Shown: positions 1 through 12,445, numbered from the stretch's first letter. The stretch is DNA of 64,000 bases from Paragonimus skrjabini miyazakii (GCA_014338405.1 JTDE01021509.1:1-64000); one strand, 5' to 3'. Numbers and translations: made by a program. The notes: generated by a model not told the origin, from the letters alone.

Positions 1-158
1 GTCTTTTGGCTTGCATTGGGAGCGATTACGGGAACAGTCGCGGTACTATTCGGGACCGAGATTTTCGTGTGAATTATTACCGGGACGAGAATCCGATTTA
101 TCGAGCGTACCACTATACCGAGATCGAACCAGTGTACCGTTCAGGAGGGTTTACAACA
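1..158 (-). mobile_element. Partial LTR (U3 side), cut by the window edge
   Basis: This is the reverse complement of the first 160 or so bases of the solo LTR at 41076-41497, with only a handful of substitutions and small indels. It ends at 158 in TACAACA, the complement of the LTR start TGTTGTA. The rest of the LTR, and any internal retrotransposon sequence, would lie to the left of the window, so I cannot tell whether this belongs to a full element or a solo LTR. The open frames across it are accidental. Confidence 0.8.
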
Positions 159-789
159 AATATCTCGTGTTATTTTTATCATCCTGTTCTGGCTTGGCTG
201 TCAGTGCTGCTTATCACTCGCGTTCATGTCTCTGGTTCCGTTGATTAAATTCTTATAGTTATGGTTTATGTTTCGATCAGCTTACACTGGCGTGATTTGG
301 AGAAGCAAACGCGATGCGAGTTTTCTTTCGCACAGTGCGAGTATTTTTGTTCAAATACTCTGTTGACAGGTGCCGTATCTTCTAAATGTGAGCATATGCA
401 TGAATGTTCTAATGATGTAAGTTGAATACCACTCACATTCGGTCACAACTTTTACAATCAGGTAAGTCTTTCAGCCGGCCTACTTCGTACTTACGAATGC
501 AAGGACTGTGATCCAAAGCGTACTGCTTTAAAGGAGAACCTCTAGACTGATGCTTACCCTTGTTTTAAGTCCGTCAGTGGTGCATATCCTTGCTACCAAC
601 TGAACCGCGATCCGCGTTCTTTTGGGATGACCGTTGCACCACCTAAAATCTTCATCTGAATGTGAAGGCAACTATCGATTGAGAGTGATGTTAAAATTAT
701 ATCGACCTTGTCTTTTAACACTTATCGGTGATGAAAATCTTTTCTACAACTTCAATTTAGCTATTGAGTCCTGATCGTGGATTTAGCCA
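159..789. other. Non-coding stretch; possible fossil SINE 3' end
   Basis: No exon or ORF with recognisable protein similarity is visible. Near 660-700 the sequence resembles the 3' end of the SINE family described at 9724 (the segment ending in gagtgatgttaaa), so a very old SINE tail may lie here. Confidence 0.35.
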
Positions 790-1075
790 GGCATTTGCCA
801 TATCTCCTTTTAGGACGATCCAACAGTACTCACAAGCGACTGTGACCAACTATTTGGAAACGGTAGATCAGTCATGTCCAATGTGAGATCACTGACTCAG
901 TCGTCAACACGGTTGGTTTATGAGAGTGTGGACTGGACTTCAGATCTCCATTGTGGCAAGGATATTCACTATTGACGAGCTCAAATAAAAAGCGATACTC
1001 GAATATTGGATATCTTTTCGAAGGATGTGGCTGAAAAGTCTGTCGGAATGCTAGAAAGTCAGTCAACCGTGAATG
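790..1075 (+). mobile_element. Diverged full-length SINE with fossil hammerhead
   Basis: The segment aligns end to end with the SINE at 9724-10018 read on its own strand. Shared blocks are the head (actcacaagcga), the tRNA-related part (gtcaacacggttg), the hammerhead region at about 965-1010 (ttgacgagctc, then agcgatactcga) and the 3' part (cttttcgaa). The hammerhead core is damaged: CTGACGA has become TTGACGA, stem II is mispaired and GAAA has become GATA, so it should be inactive. Its divergence makes it much older than the copies at 9.7 and 30.2 kb. Confidence 0.6.
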
Positions 1076-1580
1076 GTGTCCAATTTGTATCAACCAAATC
1101 TACCACAAGTCACAACTTCGGATAATCACTTTGGCGGAGAGAGGTTAAGGTCAGATAAAATGTTAGTATTTAGACGATTCACGGAAAATTACGTTCTTCA
1201 ACGCATGTTATCTTTAATTAAGTCATTCAATGTATACAACTGACCCAATAATTTGCCTTTACCGTCCCTAAACGTCTATCTAGTCATACTGCTTACACAA
1301 GTGAACCAATTGCTCAACGTTTACAAATAGATCAATTTAATCCGAAATTTCTGTAAAAGTCATACAGAGCAACTGTTCTTCTCCCGTGTGCTACCTAGTG
1401 GTAGACAGTATGTGGTGAAGTGTTCTTCGATCCGTGCACCGCTACTGGACATGGGCTCCCATACTATTTTCTGTCCTCATCGTCTGTTGCTTGTTTGAAC
1501 TGTCATCGAACTGATAGTGTAAAGACAGACCCAAAGTCTGAACAAAACGTTTATAGACACACAAGGGTGAGTTATACATA

Positions 1581-1851
1581 CGAATTCCAATGGCTTATGC
1601 TGTGGACAGAATCGTACGCCTCATCGCCCTCGACTGGATGACCTTTTTGAACGGGTCCGGGAACACCACCCAACTTGGCGCAACAGTGGAATAACGAAAT
1701 CTGTCAACAGTGTCATACTGTCGCACCTGGTAGATTTGAATCACTCTGTTAATGTGATGGATGCATTTCGCCCAATCTACTGAGTTAAGGCCACCCAGTC
1801 GAAGGCGGTGATGCGTAGGATTCTGTCCACATCAACAGCTGTTGGAATTCG
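1581..1851. repeat. Inverted repeat, about 65 bp arms
   Basis: The arm at 1581-1645 (starting cgaattccaa) reappears as its reverse complement at about 1785-1851, with roughly three quarters of positions matching. The arms are separated by about 140 bp. I do not recognise the family. It may be two oppositely oriented fragments of one dispersed repeat, or the arms of a small foldback element. Confidence 0.5.
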
Positions 1852-1859
1852 CCAGTGTA

Positions 1860-3160
1860 AAGACAGTTAGTTATTATTCCATTCTGTTGATGGTTTCCAC
1901 CTCTTCCTGACAAACATATCAAAACCTGGCTACTTTTCAGAAGATGAACTCAAATAGCTTTTTCGTACCTGTCGGGGAAGTTTCCAGTTCCCTGAAAACA
2001 TCGTTTTGTTGGATTGGAAGAAGTCCTAAAACATTACTATTTTAAGTAATCTTCAAAGTTGGCACGGATATGTGATTCCCCGCCTTTCACGAGCGTCCTC
2101 AACCTTTCGTTGCTACTTTTGGCATCCCGCCTACACAGTCATCTTCTGATTGAGGCCTCGTTATATTGTCTAGACGTTTGTCTAGTCCATTTTTCGACAT
2201 TGCTCTCTTGTTGATCACAAACCCAATTGTAGCCATGTTGTTTTCGGAATGAATGGCGTAAGATAGCTCTCTTTGAAGACCAATCATCTTCACGCGTTGG
2301 CTTTGAATGGTTGGGTGGGCTGGGAAGTTCAGAGTTAATCGTGTATACTCTGTCGTCCGTTGTTCATTAACGTTATCCGTCGTTCCGTTAGCTGCCATGT
2401 TACCTGTTGTTTCACTATCCGCCTTGTCATCAATCATTGTTCTATTAGCTGTTTTAATCAACTTACGCGCAAATAGACCATAGATCCAGTTACAACTGTT
2501 CTACGAATAGAAATCATTTTTTTGCCCCTACGATGAAAATATCGGAGTTGCGTCTATCAGTTTCATTCGTGTGCGTAACGCTTTTGTTCGCAGACTTTGT
2601 TTTATTTATCTGAGAATCCTCACCATTCTGTCCAGTTTTTGTATTTAACTCTACTGAAAACCAAGACTTTTGATGTCTTATGTAAACTAAGCGTCTGTAT
2701 CAGTCATTTCTCTATTCCTGATAATGACCCCTATAATTCTTTGGTAAGCCGAAATGACCCACTGTTTAGATGTGATTTCTGTTCAGTGTCTCCGGTTATA
2801 GCATGCTTTTCCATCTCGTTGTTAGTTCACGTTCGTCCTCTTTTCTCTCGTTCAGAAGCAAGAGGTCTATCGTTTTTCTCGCGCCCGTTCACCGCGCTAT
2901 TTGCTACCACAGCTCACTTAATACCTTTTTGTATACTTGTTTGCTGCGAACATTCTCAATAGTAACGGTTAGGTGACGTATGTGTAACTTCCACTCTGCG
3001 TTCGTGGACTTTTTTCCAACTTCAATTTCGGTTTTTGTCTAGATGAGCCCATCATATGTGATATTTATTCGGTGGTAACATTTGGACAGACGATCACAAA
3101 GGTTAATCCCTCAGTTGGCTTTCGTTGCAAACTGCCTACCGAGCCATTACTTTCTCTCAC
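1860..3160. other. Gene-free stretch
   Basis: I see no supported gene or classified repeat. A 120-codon open frame on the minus strand (2461-2099) encodes a hydrophilic peptide with no recognised motif. A 121-codon plus-strand frame (2597-2962) encodes a cysteine- and phenylalanine-rich peptide typical of chance translation. Confidence 0.4.
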
Positions 3161-3163
3161 CCT

Positions 3164-4300
3164 TGTTGTGAACATCACACCAACAAAGTCACTCTTTCCA
3201 AGCAAGCTAATATGAACAGATCTGATGAACCACAGTTTCTTGGTCCTGCAGATTGGGGGTTGGAAGAAGATTGGCATTCTTCTCCAGGAAAAGTAATAGT
3301 TCGAATGCACTACCGTTTACTCGCTGTCTTGCGATATTTCCTTGTGAACCAAAGGCTTCGGTTGAAGGCCGTAATCGTTCTCTTGTTTAATTCTGGACAT
3401 CTTGGCAATATCTCAACCCATATATAAACATGACTATTCACAACACCTATAATTCCGTACAGCATGGGCCATCTGGTGGTGTACGTTGGGTCGCTCTACT
3501 TGCTGAATGGAGCAGGTTGGATAGGCGAAAATATGTTGTTGTCGACCCCCTTACTCCTTTCCTGTCCAACTTAATTCTCAGACCTCTCTTGACCCTCATT
3601 TTTAGTACTTACTCTGCAGGTTCCACAACACATATGGCTAATCGTTGTAACACTGTTGGTAAATCACATCTCTTATCATTCAACCTCAAACCTCCTTCGT
3701 TCCTTGTTTAGACCTAGAATGCGAATTAATATAGATGCTTTAACTGTTCGCACTCTGCAACAGATAGGCCAACAGACTATTCTCGCGTAAAGGTTAGACT
3801 CATTGGATGTCGATGTCTGCTGCATATCAGAGATCATAGTCCAGGATAGTAGTCAGCATATAGAACTAACAGCACCCGCACTGTCTACTCGATACTGATT
3901 ATACACTTCGGGGTCAGGCTATGGTAGATGTAGTCTTGAACGCGAAGGTCGCAGCCGTGTGTATTCCCCTGATCAATCAACTGTGTACATAATGGTTCGT
4001 TAGTTACGTAAACATTGGATTTCATGAAGTCCCTAAATGTCAGAAAAATTCACGCTCATGATGGTTCGTATTAAAAGTCTAGGTGGATGTCCTTAAAATA
4101 CTCAGACGTAGCCATATCACAGAGGTTTGGCCAGCTGAAAAAGTTACTGAAATGGTAAATATATTTTTTCTAGTGGATACCATCAAACCCTTCAAGCTTA
4201 TCCGTATTGCTAACTTAGGGTTTCCATCTGTCAGGTTGGCTGTCAGCGGGACAGATGGCACATATCAGTTGTAAGGCCGGAACATTTTAGATATCGGTTT
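3164..4300 (+). mobile_element. RTE-like LINE, 5' region plus deleted endonuclease (copy A)
   Basis: Positions 3164-3718 match the 5' regions of copies B (14537) and C (46969), identified by the shared block around ggttggaagaagattggcat. An ATG at 3719 opens a frame reading RTLQQIGQQ, then after an in-frame TAA at 3788, LDSLDVDVCCISE. This is the start of an APE-type endonuclease, and the final Glu matches the metal-binding Glu of that fold. After about 4070 the rest of the endonuclease is missing. The sequence at 4083-4274 resumes in the linker before the reverse transcriptase: its LRRS, EKVTEM and KLIRIA segments align with LRRS, EKVNEM and KLIRAT in copies C and D. Weak similarity may continue to about 4470. 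The copy is an internally deleted, inactive remnant. Confidence 0.75.
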
Positions 4301-4479
4301 GATTAATCTCTTGCGTTTTCGCCACAAACTTGCAGTGTAGTGCTCCAGTCTACATAGATTTAGAACTACCTATCGAATATTAAGTTTGTTTGCTATTATT
4401 CTCATGCTAGAGTTGAGAGTGATATGTCTGACAGTTTTGGCGCCAAGAACGGCGTACATCAAAGTCGTTCACTTTTGTA

Positions 4480-7400
4480 ATGAAAGAAGTAACGGAATAC
4501 TGTCTGTGACATTTACAGGATGCCGATATGGACTTTCTAATCGATGGGACATTGACTTATTTTAATTATACTGACGACTGGGTGTTCTATGATTATTTCC
4601 AATCTATTTCCATACCATCTGGCGATCTGCTGAATGCTACCTGTCAGTTTGTACACATAATGGGTTTTTAGACGCTGTTCCTCGACACAACTTTATATCC
4701 CCTGTTTTGTTACATGTTCAAAGTTCGTATCAATTCTCAATCAGTCCACTAAAACCCAGTTTACCATTCCACTAGATACGAGGAGTTTCACTAAGGTTCT
4801 GGAAGAATCGCCATCTGGCTGTGAGGTTGTTCGTGCCTCTGGCTAGCTTGGTCCCGCATCGATCTGGAATGTCAAACCAACTGTAACATTTTCAAAGGCA
4901 ACTCGGTCACATGTTTGACTTCAGATGTGCGAATCTAAAACTGTGGCATTGTTATCAGCCAATATGTAACGGTTTCATAGTCATGCAGCCGAGCTTTCAG
5001 AATTCCCGTGCTTTGACGAGATCAGCAGCCACATAACCTTCTGAATCTTCTCAGTAACCAAAGTTCGAGGAGAATGAGGAGTTTTCTGACTTTCTATACA
5101 AGAAGCTATTGTTATACGTATATTCGTCAGACGCATTGCACTATTGTATATTAAAAGATGAACGCAGAGGGAACATCAAACGAAAATGATTGTAAAATTA
5201 TTGGAAACTAGTCCTCAAAACAGGAGCACTTGACTGCGACCCCTCGCCATTTTTTAGCACCGTCTGCAACATAGCTGACCATCATTCCTAGAGCTCCAGC
5301 TTGGAATTCGGTAACACCCTGCGGAACTAAACGTCGAACCTGTACCATACACTGGCTATCTGACCCCTTCGTTTAACCGCCTGTTATGCAATGCTACCAA
5401 TGCAGTATTGTGGTTTGACAGACATCGTGAATTGAAAATGAGCTTAAAGAAGGTGATGGAAGGAAAAAACGATGGTTTGGGAGATATCCGATTCTTCGTG
5501 ATGGTTCCAATACCTTTTTACGATGTTTACAACTAACGACTGAAATACTTGTATTGCCACAATGTCGATCAGATGCAAACATTCACTCTCTCTCTCTCTC
5601 TGTGATATAAGGAACAATTCGAGCAAATGTGACTGTATTTAATCGAAATACTAGCTCAGATATTTGGTCCAAACGTCTTTTCGAAACCGGCGAATGTATC
5701 TTTGCTCAATTCTACCGAGTTCCATTTTTATCCCTGATCTGTGATTCAGAAGGTATGGTGGCCTTTTGAAAATGGAACTGCCAAATGATGATGATGATGA
5801 TGCTCGGAAAGTAGTGCAGTTGCTCACCAGTTTGAGTACGTCAAAATTCTAACGTTGTGCCATTTCCGTTTTTGGGAAGAACCCTAGCGACCACAGCTTC
5901 GACAGACTCTTGAAAGTTTTGCTCCAATGTACGGCGGCCGGTTATTGCTGTTCTACACGCTATCAACATCTGTAGATGACAAACAATGACTGGGTAAACT
6001 ACGTTGGAACAGTCGATCGGGAATACCAGCAGTTCATTTTCCGCATAGGTACCGATGCGCAAATCAAATATCTAGTCTTCACCCGTAGACTCCAGTCGCC
6101 ACAAGAAGCAGATTTTGAAGTTCAGTGAAGATAGAACAATTCTTCGACATTACCTTACAGGCCACTACTGCCGGGCGCCGAAGTTTTCTCAGCTTGAGGC
6201 ATAACTTTGCCGTGAGCGGATAGAATAATCATTTTGATGTCCGCACAATTGCTCCAAATGCCCCAGCCTAAGCTGCGCCAAAGTCAGAACGCAATAGCTA
6301 AGCAAAATCACTCACACCATGTCGGCGGTGTCGTTTCACTATCCTTTCGAACAGCATGGATGTGTCGTCTGTCCCAGACTGGGCCACATTGAAGATCAGT
6401 ACTGTTCCAGGAGGCGTCTGGGCCTGTTCAATCAGAACTCTCATAAGCCACCCCGGCTTTACTTCCCAGGAACGCTGTTCATTCTCACGGCAAAGAGATA
6501 CGACCACTCAGATTATGGGAAGTATATCTCTGTTTTCGTAAGTAACAATCCGGTTGAACATCCGGTTCGTTGGGTTTCCGGTATTACATTAGTTTCCTGT
6601 CGCATGTGACGTCTGGTTGGTAAATATGCAATGTTCCGCACAATACATGTTGACCGAAGTGCTTCCGATGGTCGGTTGTCCATTGTTGTTGGGATTCGGT
6701 ACACCGTTGTGCTCAACGAATAATCAATTACAGATACCTGCTCGTGGCTCTTGACCTCATTGGATCGGGTTGGATTGAACGCCTACACACAAGCCATTAA
6801 TTTGAGTGCATGACCGTACTCATTTGCAATGTCTTGACAGGCTTTTCTGCAGTCCACAAACGTTCTCTGAGAAAAACACTCATTTATGTTAGCAGAAATC
6901 GGTTTCTGCATCAGAGCAAAAGCAGCTTTATGTTTTTGACTTGAAACAAAGTCAGATTTTCGCGCCAAGTTCGCTTTCTCTACTCTGTGTGTATGAGCTG
7001 CTCTTATCATTTTGGTCAGTGAAGACAAATGGGGACAAATAGCCATACTCAGTCTAGATGAGGTAGAAAGCAGCTTCAGAGTAGTAGAATAATACGATTG
7101 CATATACAGTGCTTGTGCGTGGTACGATCGGTGAGTTTGTTTCTAACTAAATGGCGCTACTAAATGAGATAGTGATGTTTGAGAGGTAAGTGAAATTTAC
7201 CCGCTTTTTTGGCATTACACATCCGTCTGCAAATTTTTAACGTTCTGTCAAAAAACGCGTGATAGTTTGGATAAAGTTTTCTACATTGATTATAGCTCGA
7301 CTAGCATACATACACACAGACCCTGCTACATTTACCACCCATTCAGTCGCATTTGTTATTGTTGGTTTCTGCACTTCCACTATTCATCTTTTCCTACAAC

Positions 7401-9720
7401 CATATCTTCGGGTCTCTACAACCTCCCGTTTTATGTCTTAAAGTCTTCCATCTGCAGCCTTGTAGTGCCGTGTAATATCTTTCCTAGTAGTGTTTGACAG
7501 AGGTAGATATTTGTATGTGGATCACATTCATAGCACTGTCGAACGGCGTTGCTAATGATTGCAGATTGTGGGCATTCTAGGTTGGTACCGCCACTTGTCA
7601 TATCTGTGTTTTACGAATCGTGCTGTAACTCTGCTTTCTACTGATGTCATACTTACGTGAGATTTGATGCAGCCTCAGTTCCTCATCAGCTTCTTTTAAC
7701 AATATCATTGTTTTCAAAATAATTTCAGTCACTCACGTTTTTCGTGATAAGATTTTGTGGATAATTGATTGCGTGAGCTCTCTTGAACTAGCACGTTTAT
7801 AAGCTAACTCGACTCATCGGTTGTTACCTAGCCGGTCAGATGCATAGCATGAATATACTGGTTAGCCAACCGCGCGTGTCGCAGCAGTATGTGTTTGCCA
7901 TTGAACTCTTTGGTGACATTTATCCTCGGCTAGCCAGCTTATTCACGCTATACGTAGGGGACATTTGTGCGATGAATAATTTTTGATTCTACATGCGGCT
8001 AACCTGGTTCATAGCGTTTCCTTTAAGCGTTATTTGCACAAAATTACGTCCGGCGGCGTTATTAGTTAAATTGGTTTGTATGCGTTTTGCTGATCTGTGG
8101 TCCCGTAGAAATCCCGAATGAATCAGAACACAAGGGTAATGAACAATTTTTTTCGATAGTTTTTCGTCACATCAATATAACCGTATATGTTCGACAAAAT
8201 TAAAACAATGTTCGGCAAACTAGAGGAGATGAAACTATTTGCCGTGGATCTGTTTAATCGGGTACAAAATTCCAAACAACCGAGTCAGACTACTTCAACG
8301 ATGAATCATCGGTGATAGTGATAAATGGTTTATACATTCATATTCACAGTTTGGTAACAGAGGTCGACAATAAAGTTTGAATGTGAATTTAAGCCACTAG
8401 TGTAACATTTAAGCATGACAACTATAGGGCTTGTACGAACTTCTTTTGATAACAAAGAACCGTATTGTTTAATCGACTAGTAGTTGATTCTTTGAGAATA
8501 GTGCTTTTGGCGAGGTTATGCTGTTTCTGTGATTTGGCTTAATAGTTTTTAAGAAAGCGCGAATTGGTGACTCAAAGGGGGGGGGGCACCATTACTGATG
8601 TTTAATTATATGGGGGTTATTCGTTCATGTGTTATCTGCTGAGAGCGTGGAACACTCTATCATAGCTTTTCAAATGCAAAAGGAAGCAGGCTTTGGCAAC
8701 CATGGGTTTGTGATCATGTTCCTTATCGTCAAATCGTGTAAACAGTCTGCGATAATTAAACAGAGAACTTGACTGTTTTAGGGTTATACGTTTTCCGCTG
8801 CTAGTGTTAATCTGTTGATCACTGTGCATCAGTCCACCTGGGCTCGGCTTCGTCGGTCGGACAAGGTGCCAAATCAATCTAGTCGTTTGATATGTTCATA
8901 ACGTGCAACTGCTTCTCAAGTCTATTGATGTCTTGTTGATCACTGTTACCACGACTATGCACCCGAAAAGATATATTGATCATCATTCGCGTACCTTGGT
9001 TTCTCAAACCAAGGCTAAACGAGTTTTATAAAATAACTGATAGTTATTAGTTTCCTTTTTTAGTTAATGTCCGAAACACTGTGGCTCCCTGGTTCAGCTC
9101 ACCACTAATGAGAGAACTATTTTTCGACTGCGAACCTAATTCATTAGATTACATGTAATACTCGAGCAACAGCAACAATGGGCCATTCCTATTATTGCTC
9201 CCACATGTGATATATACTCTGATGTTTTAGGTTCGTGAATGAAAAGAATAAACGAAGTGTTAACTTCTCGCGACATATCTACTTCCATTTCAGTTAATAA
9301 TTACTTTTTCAGATATTACATTGCTGGTCTTGGAAGAATACGAGCAAACTTAGTTCATCCTGCTAATTTCCACGTGTAATGTGTATAACAAAGTTGACAA
9401 ACTGTTATTATTGCATTAAGAAAACGATGTATCATATGTGACGACTAGTGATTACTCATGTTCACACTCGTTAAATGTCTGTTTTCGAAGTCTGTGATAA
9501 AGTGTTGATGGTTTTCAATTGGTATCAATGAAATTCCCAATTACTTTTATTCTCAAATCCTTATTTCCTCATATGGTGGTTGTCCTTGTGCCAGTTTTCC
9601 GTCGTGTAGTCAGACGACTATGACTTTAGATTTGCCTGTTCTCCACTCTGCATCCAACTGAAATGCACAACACTGTTTACAATCACTGATGAGTAGTAGG
9701 GGATTTTGATTTTTATATAG
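4480..9720. other. Long gene-free stretch
   Basis: No exon, RNA gene or element with a recognisable protein was found in these 5.2 kb. It contains a (CT)n run at 5584-5602, an (ATG)n run at 5785-5802 and a run of ten G at 8577-8586. The ATG run follows sequence faintly like the RTE tail ending at 36332, so it may mark the end of an old LINE copy. Open frames are short and overlap on both strands, as expected of chance translation. Confidence 0.4.
5785..5802 (+). repeat. (ATG)n tail, possible LINE 3' terminus
   Basis: Six ATG units follow a segment with tggccttttg. The RTE fragment ending at 36332 has taccttttgg before its own ATG run. RTE elements often end in such short tandem tails, so this may be an old 3' terminus. 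The similarity upstream is short, so the link is tentative. Confidence 0.35.
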
Positions 9721-9723
9721 ATT

Positions 9724-10018
9724 GAACATCACCCACAATTGATCGCAGCTGTCGCATTCCCGTAGATTTTACAGTCGACCCTTTTCAAAAAGAAGCACTA
9801 GACTCAAGTTTCGCTCTCATTAGAGCTCGTCAGTAGTGCATATCATCGCCACTGCCGGGACTTGAACCACGGACATTCAGTTCATGAGGCAACCATGTTT
9901 ACCACTGCACCATTGACCTCACATTAGGCACGACCGAATTATCATATGTGAATGCTCAACCACTTTCGCTTGTGAGTAATGATCAGGTTGCCCGATCACC
10001 TCGAGAGGAGACACAGTT
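9724..10018 (-). mobile_element. tRNA-derived SINE carrying a hammerhead ribozyme
   Basis: Read on the minus strand, the element has three parts. A head of about 100 nt precedes a tRNA-like pol III promoter, with box A near TGGTGCAGTGG and box B GGTTCAAGTCC. The last part is a hammerhead motif followed by a 3' tail. A close second copy, including the same head, lies at 29898-30176. Hammerhead-bearing SINEs are established in Schistosoma (Sm-alpha). This appears to be the same type of element in another fluke, non-autonomous and presumably mobilised by a LINE or PLE. Confidence 0.8.
9795..9839 (-). ncRNA. Hammerhead ribozyme (type I-like, minimal stem III)
   Basis: On the minus strand the 45 nt read as follows: stem I 5' strand GCACTA; core CTGACGA; stem II GCTCT, loop AATG, AGAGC; core GAAA; stem III CTTGAG; cleavage triplet GTC within the TC that follows; stem I 3' strand TAGTGC. 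Stems I (6 bp) and II (5 bp) pair perfectly. Stem III can form only three pairs with no loop, as in SINE-encoded hammerheads, which favours action as a dimer. All conserved core positions are present. Activity is inferred from structure only. Confidence 0.85.
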
Positions 10019-10507
10019 TACAATCCTTTCGTGCTATAGCGTTTGACACATGATGGTTCAAGTTGTTATCACATTCCCACCCCCTTTTTATCGGAACTTT
10101 GATTTAGTTTTCACTGACTTCCAAGGACTAAGTTGATGCATTGATTTTACTCGTGACCGTGATGAAGTATACGGTGTTTGTTAGAGCGTGCTGGAAATAG
10201 CAAACAGTCGACGCCCAGTCACGTTCTCCCATTGTTGCTTTTTCCATATGTGCGTGCTCAACCTGACAGTCTCACAGTTGGTCCACAATTCCAGCTGTTT
10301 TAGGGTAGTAACTATTCAATGGACTGTCACGCCGTTTTTGTGTGTACTGCCCATACCCGTGCTTGTTATTCTAGTTGTATCTGATTTCATTTATCGGCGT
10401 CCATTTTTCTTTTCTTCGTTAAGTTATTTCGTGTGTTCGCAATAGAAAATTCGATCATTCTACTTATGATTCACTACTGAGATAGTGTCCACCAGTTCAT
10501 TATTTCT

Positions 10508-10910
10508 TCAGTCCAGATAGGAGTGTAACGCCATGGAAGATTCAGTGCTCTGACGAAACGACTTCCCTTGTATATTGAGACAGAGAATTAGTGGATGCTG
10601 ATAGCTTCTTCGAGTGCCAACAAAAAAATCCCTACCCAAATTGACTGCACACCACGGGCTCAAGTGATCAAACGAAATGAATCTGTGGTATCGATTGAAT
10701 GGTCGGAAACCGGTAAATGTGCATTGGCCAAAGATGGACAAGCCTTTGTCAAGCCACGAGTTAACCACAGCGGGTGATACTTCCGAGTGCGGCCCAGGTA
10801 ACTCGCTCAACCGGGTCAAAAAAGGATGGTACATGTTGTAAAGGGTGACATGGGTGGGTAATGAACCTTTCATTTGGAGGTCGAATATAGTATCGAATTA
10901 AACTGGACAC
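10508..10910. repeat. Arm 1 of an inverted dispersed repeat
   Basis: The reverse complement of this segment aligns over some 350-400 bp with 12100-12445. Shared blocks include ccagtttaatt, ggcttgacaaa and gttggcactcga. I recognise no protein in either strand, although the minus frame is open for 121 codons (10873-10508). The two copies lie in opposite orientation just upstream of COA6 and about 1.2 kb apart. Confidence 0.65.
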
Positions 10911-12099
10911 ACAATCCAGCCACAAAGTAGATACATGCTACCCGGTATGCTAAGTCTTGTTTATATTTTCAGATGCACCACTGCCTTTGAAAACCAATGA
11001 ACTATAGACAAATAGGCTGTCTGCAATAAGCAGTTTTTCTGACTTTGTGTCATTCATCATATGCTTGTGAACAAACTGTTTCTGAAGGTTATGTTAAGCA
11101 TAAGTTGTCTTTCCTCCCCTGAATTATCAGTAGAACATACTTTCTAGGCTCCGGTGATCAGACATCAGAAAAGATTTATTCCATGCCTTGATGATACAGA
11201 ACTGTAAACATTCACATATTTCTCAGTCCAAGTTAAATTATAGTGAATTTTTCTGTGTGCCAGCCCGTCCGAGCGGCGGGATAGGATTATGTTTGAAGCG
11301 CGTCATATTCGAGTGGTTCAGGCTCCAAGGTGTTGAGTTGATTCATTTTAGTATTCCCCTGAAGCTTGTTGATTCATTGTTGTTGCTATATGCATAGTAT
11401 CATCCACATATCACATACTTATAGTTAGCAATTTAACCTTCATATTATCGCTCTCATGCTTCGCCACAAAGGTTTGACCTATCAGCGGACCTAATAGTGA
11501 CCTCATTGCTATCCAGTCATTTTACCAGTGGAGTATGTCGGAAAAATGAATGTAAACATTAACTATGCAGCCGTATGACTAATTCCCCTATCGATATTCC
11601 TACTCTCATCCGAATACTTCCGAGACGGTCGCCCAACCCAACCGACTAACCGAGCCGAATGTTCGAGAGCAGAAAAGTACATCAATAAAAGAATCTTCGT
11701 CTCTCTAAAGTGTGTAGCTTCCTTATACTTTCAACATGGTCATAGGAGTCTCTCAAACTACTTTACTACTGGCATCTTGGCTAACCATTTTGCAGTCGCG
11801 TGATTTGAAGAATTACAAAAGTCCAGGGCCAGTTTCCGAGGTACTTCGCTTTTATAAACTATAGATAACCCGTAAAGTCGGGGAAATGACAAGGCTCACT
11901 AGTCTGATTATCTGTCATCTCTGATTGGATCAGTCAGTCTCGTTTGTTAAATGCATCGTAAGTGTATTGTTGAGACTTTCTCGATAATTTTCACTTTATC
12001 CTTTTTATTATTTACGCTTACAACTTTAGTCGCTTGTTCAAGAAGTAATGGACAATTTGCGCGCCTATATCAGGTCTGGAGGTGATTCCGGTTGCGATT

Positions 12100-12445
12100 G
12101 TCCAGTTTAATTCCATACCATATTTGACCTCTAACTGAAAGGTTCGTTACCCATTCATATCACCCTTTACAGTGTGAATGCATTCAGAAGCATCATCCGT
12201 TATGGCTAACTCCTGGCTTGACAAAAGCTTGTCCGTCTTTGGTCATTACGCATTTAACGGATTCCGATCATTCACTCAATCCCACATACTCATTTCGTTC
12301 GATCTCTCGAGTCCGTGATGTGCAGTCGATGTGGGTAGGGTTTTTTGTTGGCACTCGATAAAGCTATCAGCATTCATTAATTATCTATCCTACTGTGCAG
12401 TGGAATACGTTTCGATAGGGCACTGAGTATTCTGAGGTCTTTATA
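12100..12445. repeat. Arm 2 of an inverted dispersed repeat
   Basis: This is the inverted partner of 10508-10910, diverged by an estimated 20 percent with small indels. It ends roughly 500 bp before the COA6 start codon. It may therefore overlap the promoter region of that gene, but no promoter element could be recognised. Confidence 0.6.

Noticed and set aside
2099..2461. 120-codon minus-strand open frame, hydrophilic, Asn/Thr-rich
   Set aside because: No recognised domain, no clear splice sites and no repeat partner; length is not unusual for chance in 64 kb read in six frames.
9154..9165. TGTAATACTCGAG as a possible end of another TIR element
   Set aside because: No inverted partner was seen nearby, and the similarity stops after the tip.
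9850..9920. Possible functional tRNA gene on the minus strand
   Set aside because: A- and B-box-like sequences are present, but acceptor and anticodon stems do not pair; it is the tRNA-related part of the SINE.
11685..11735. AATAAAAGAATC followed by caacatggtcat as an LTR end with primer site
   Set aside because: No matching LTR start or second copy was found in the window, so it may be coincidental.
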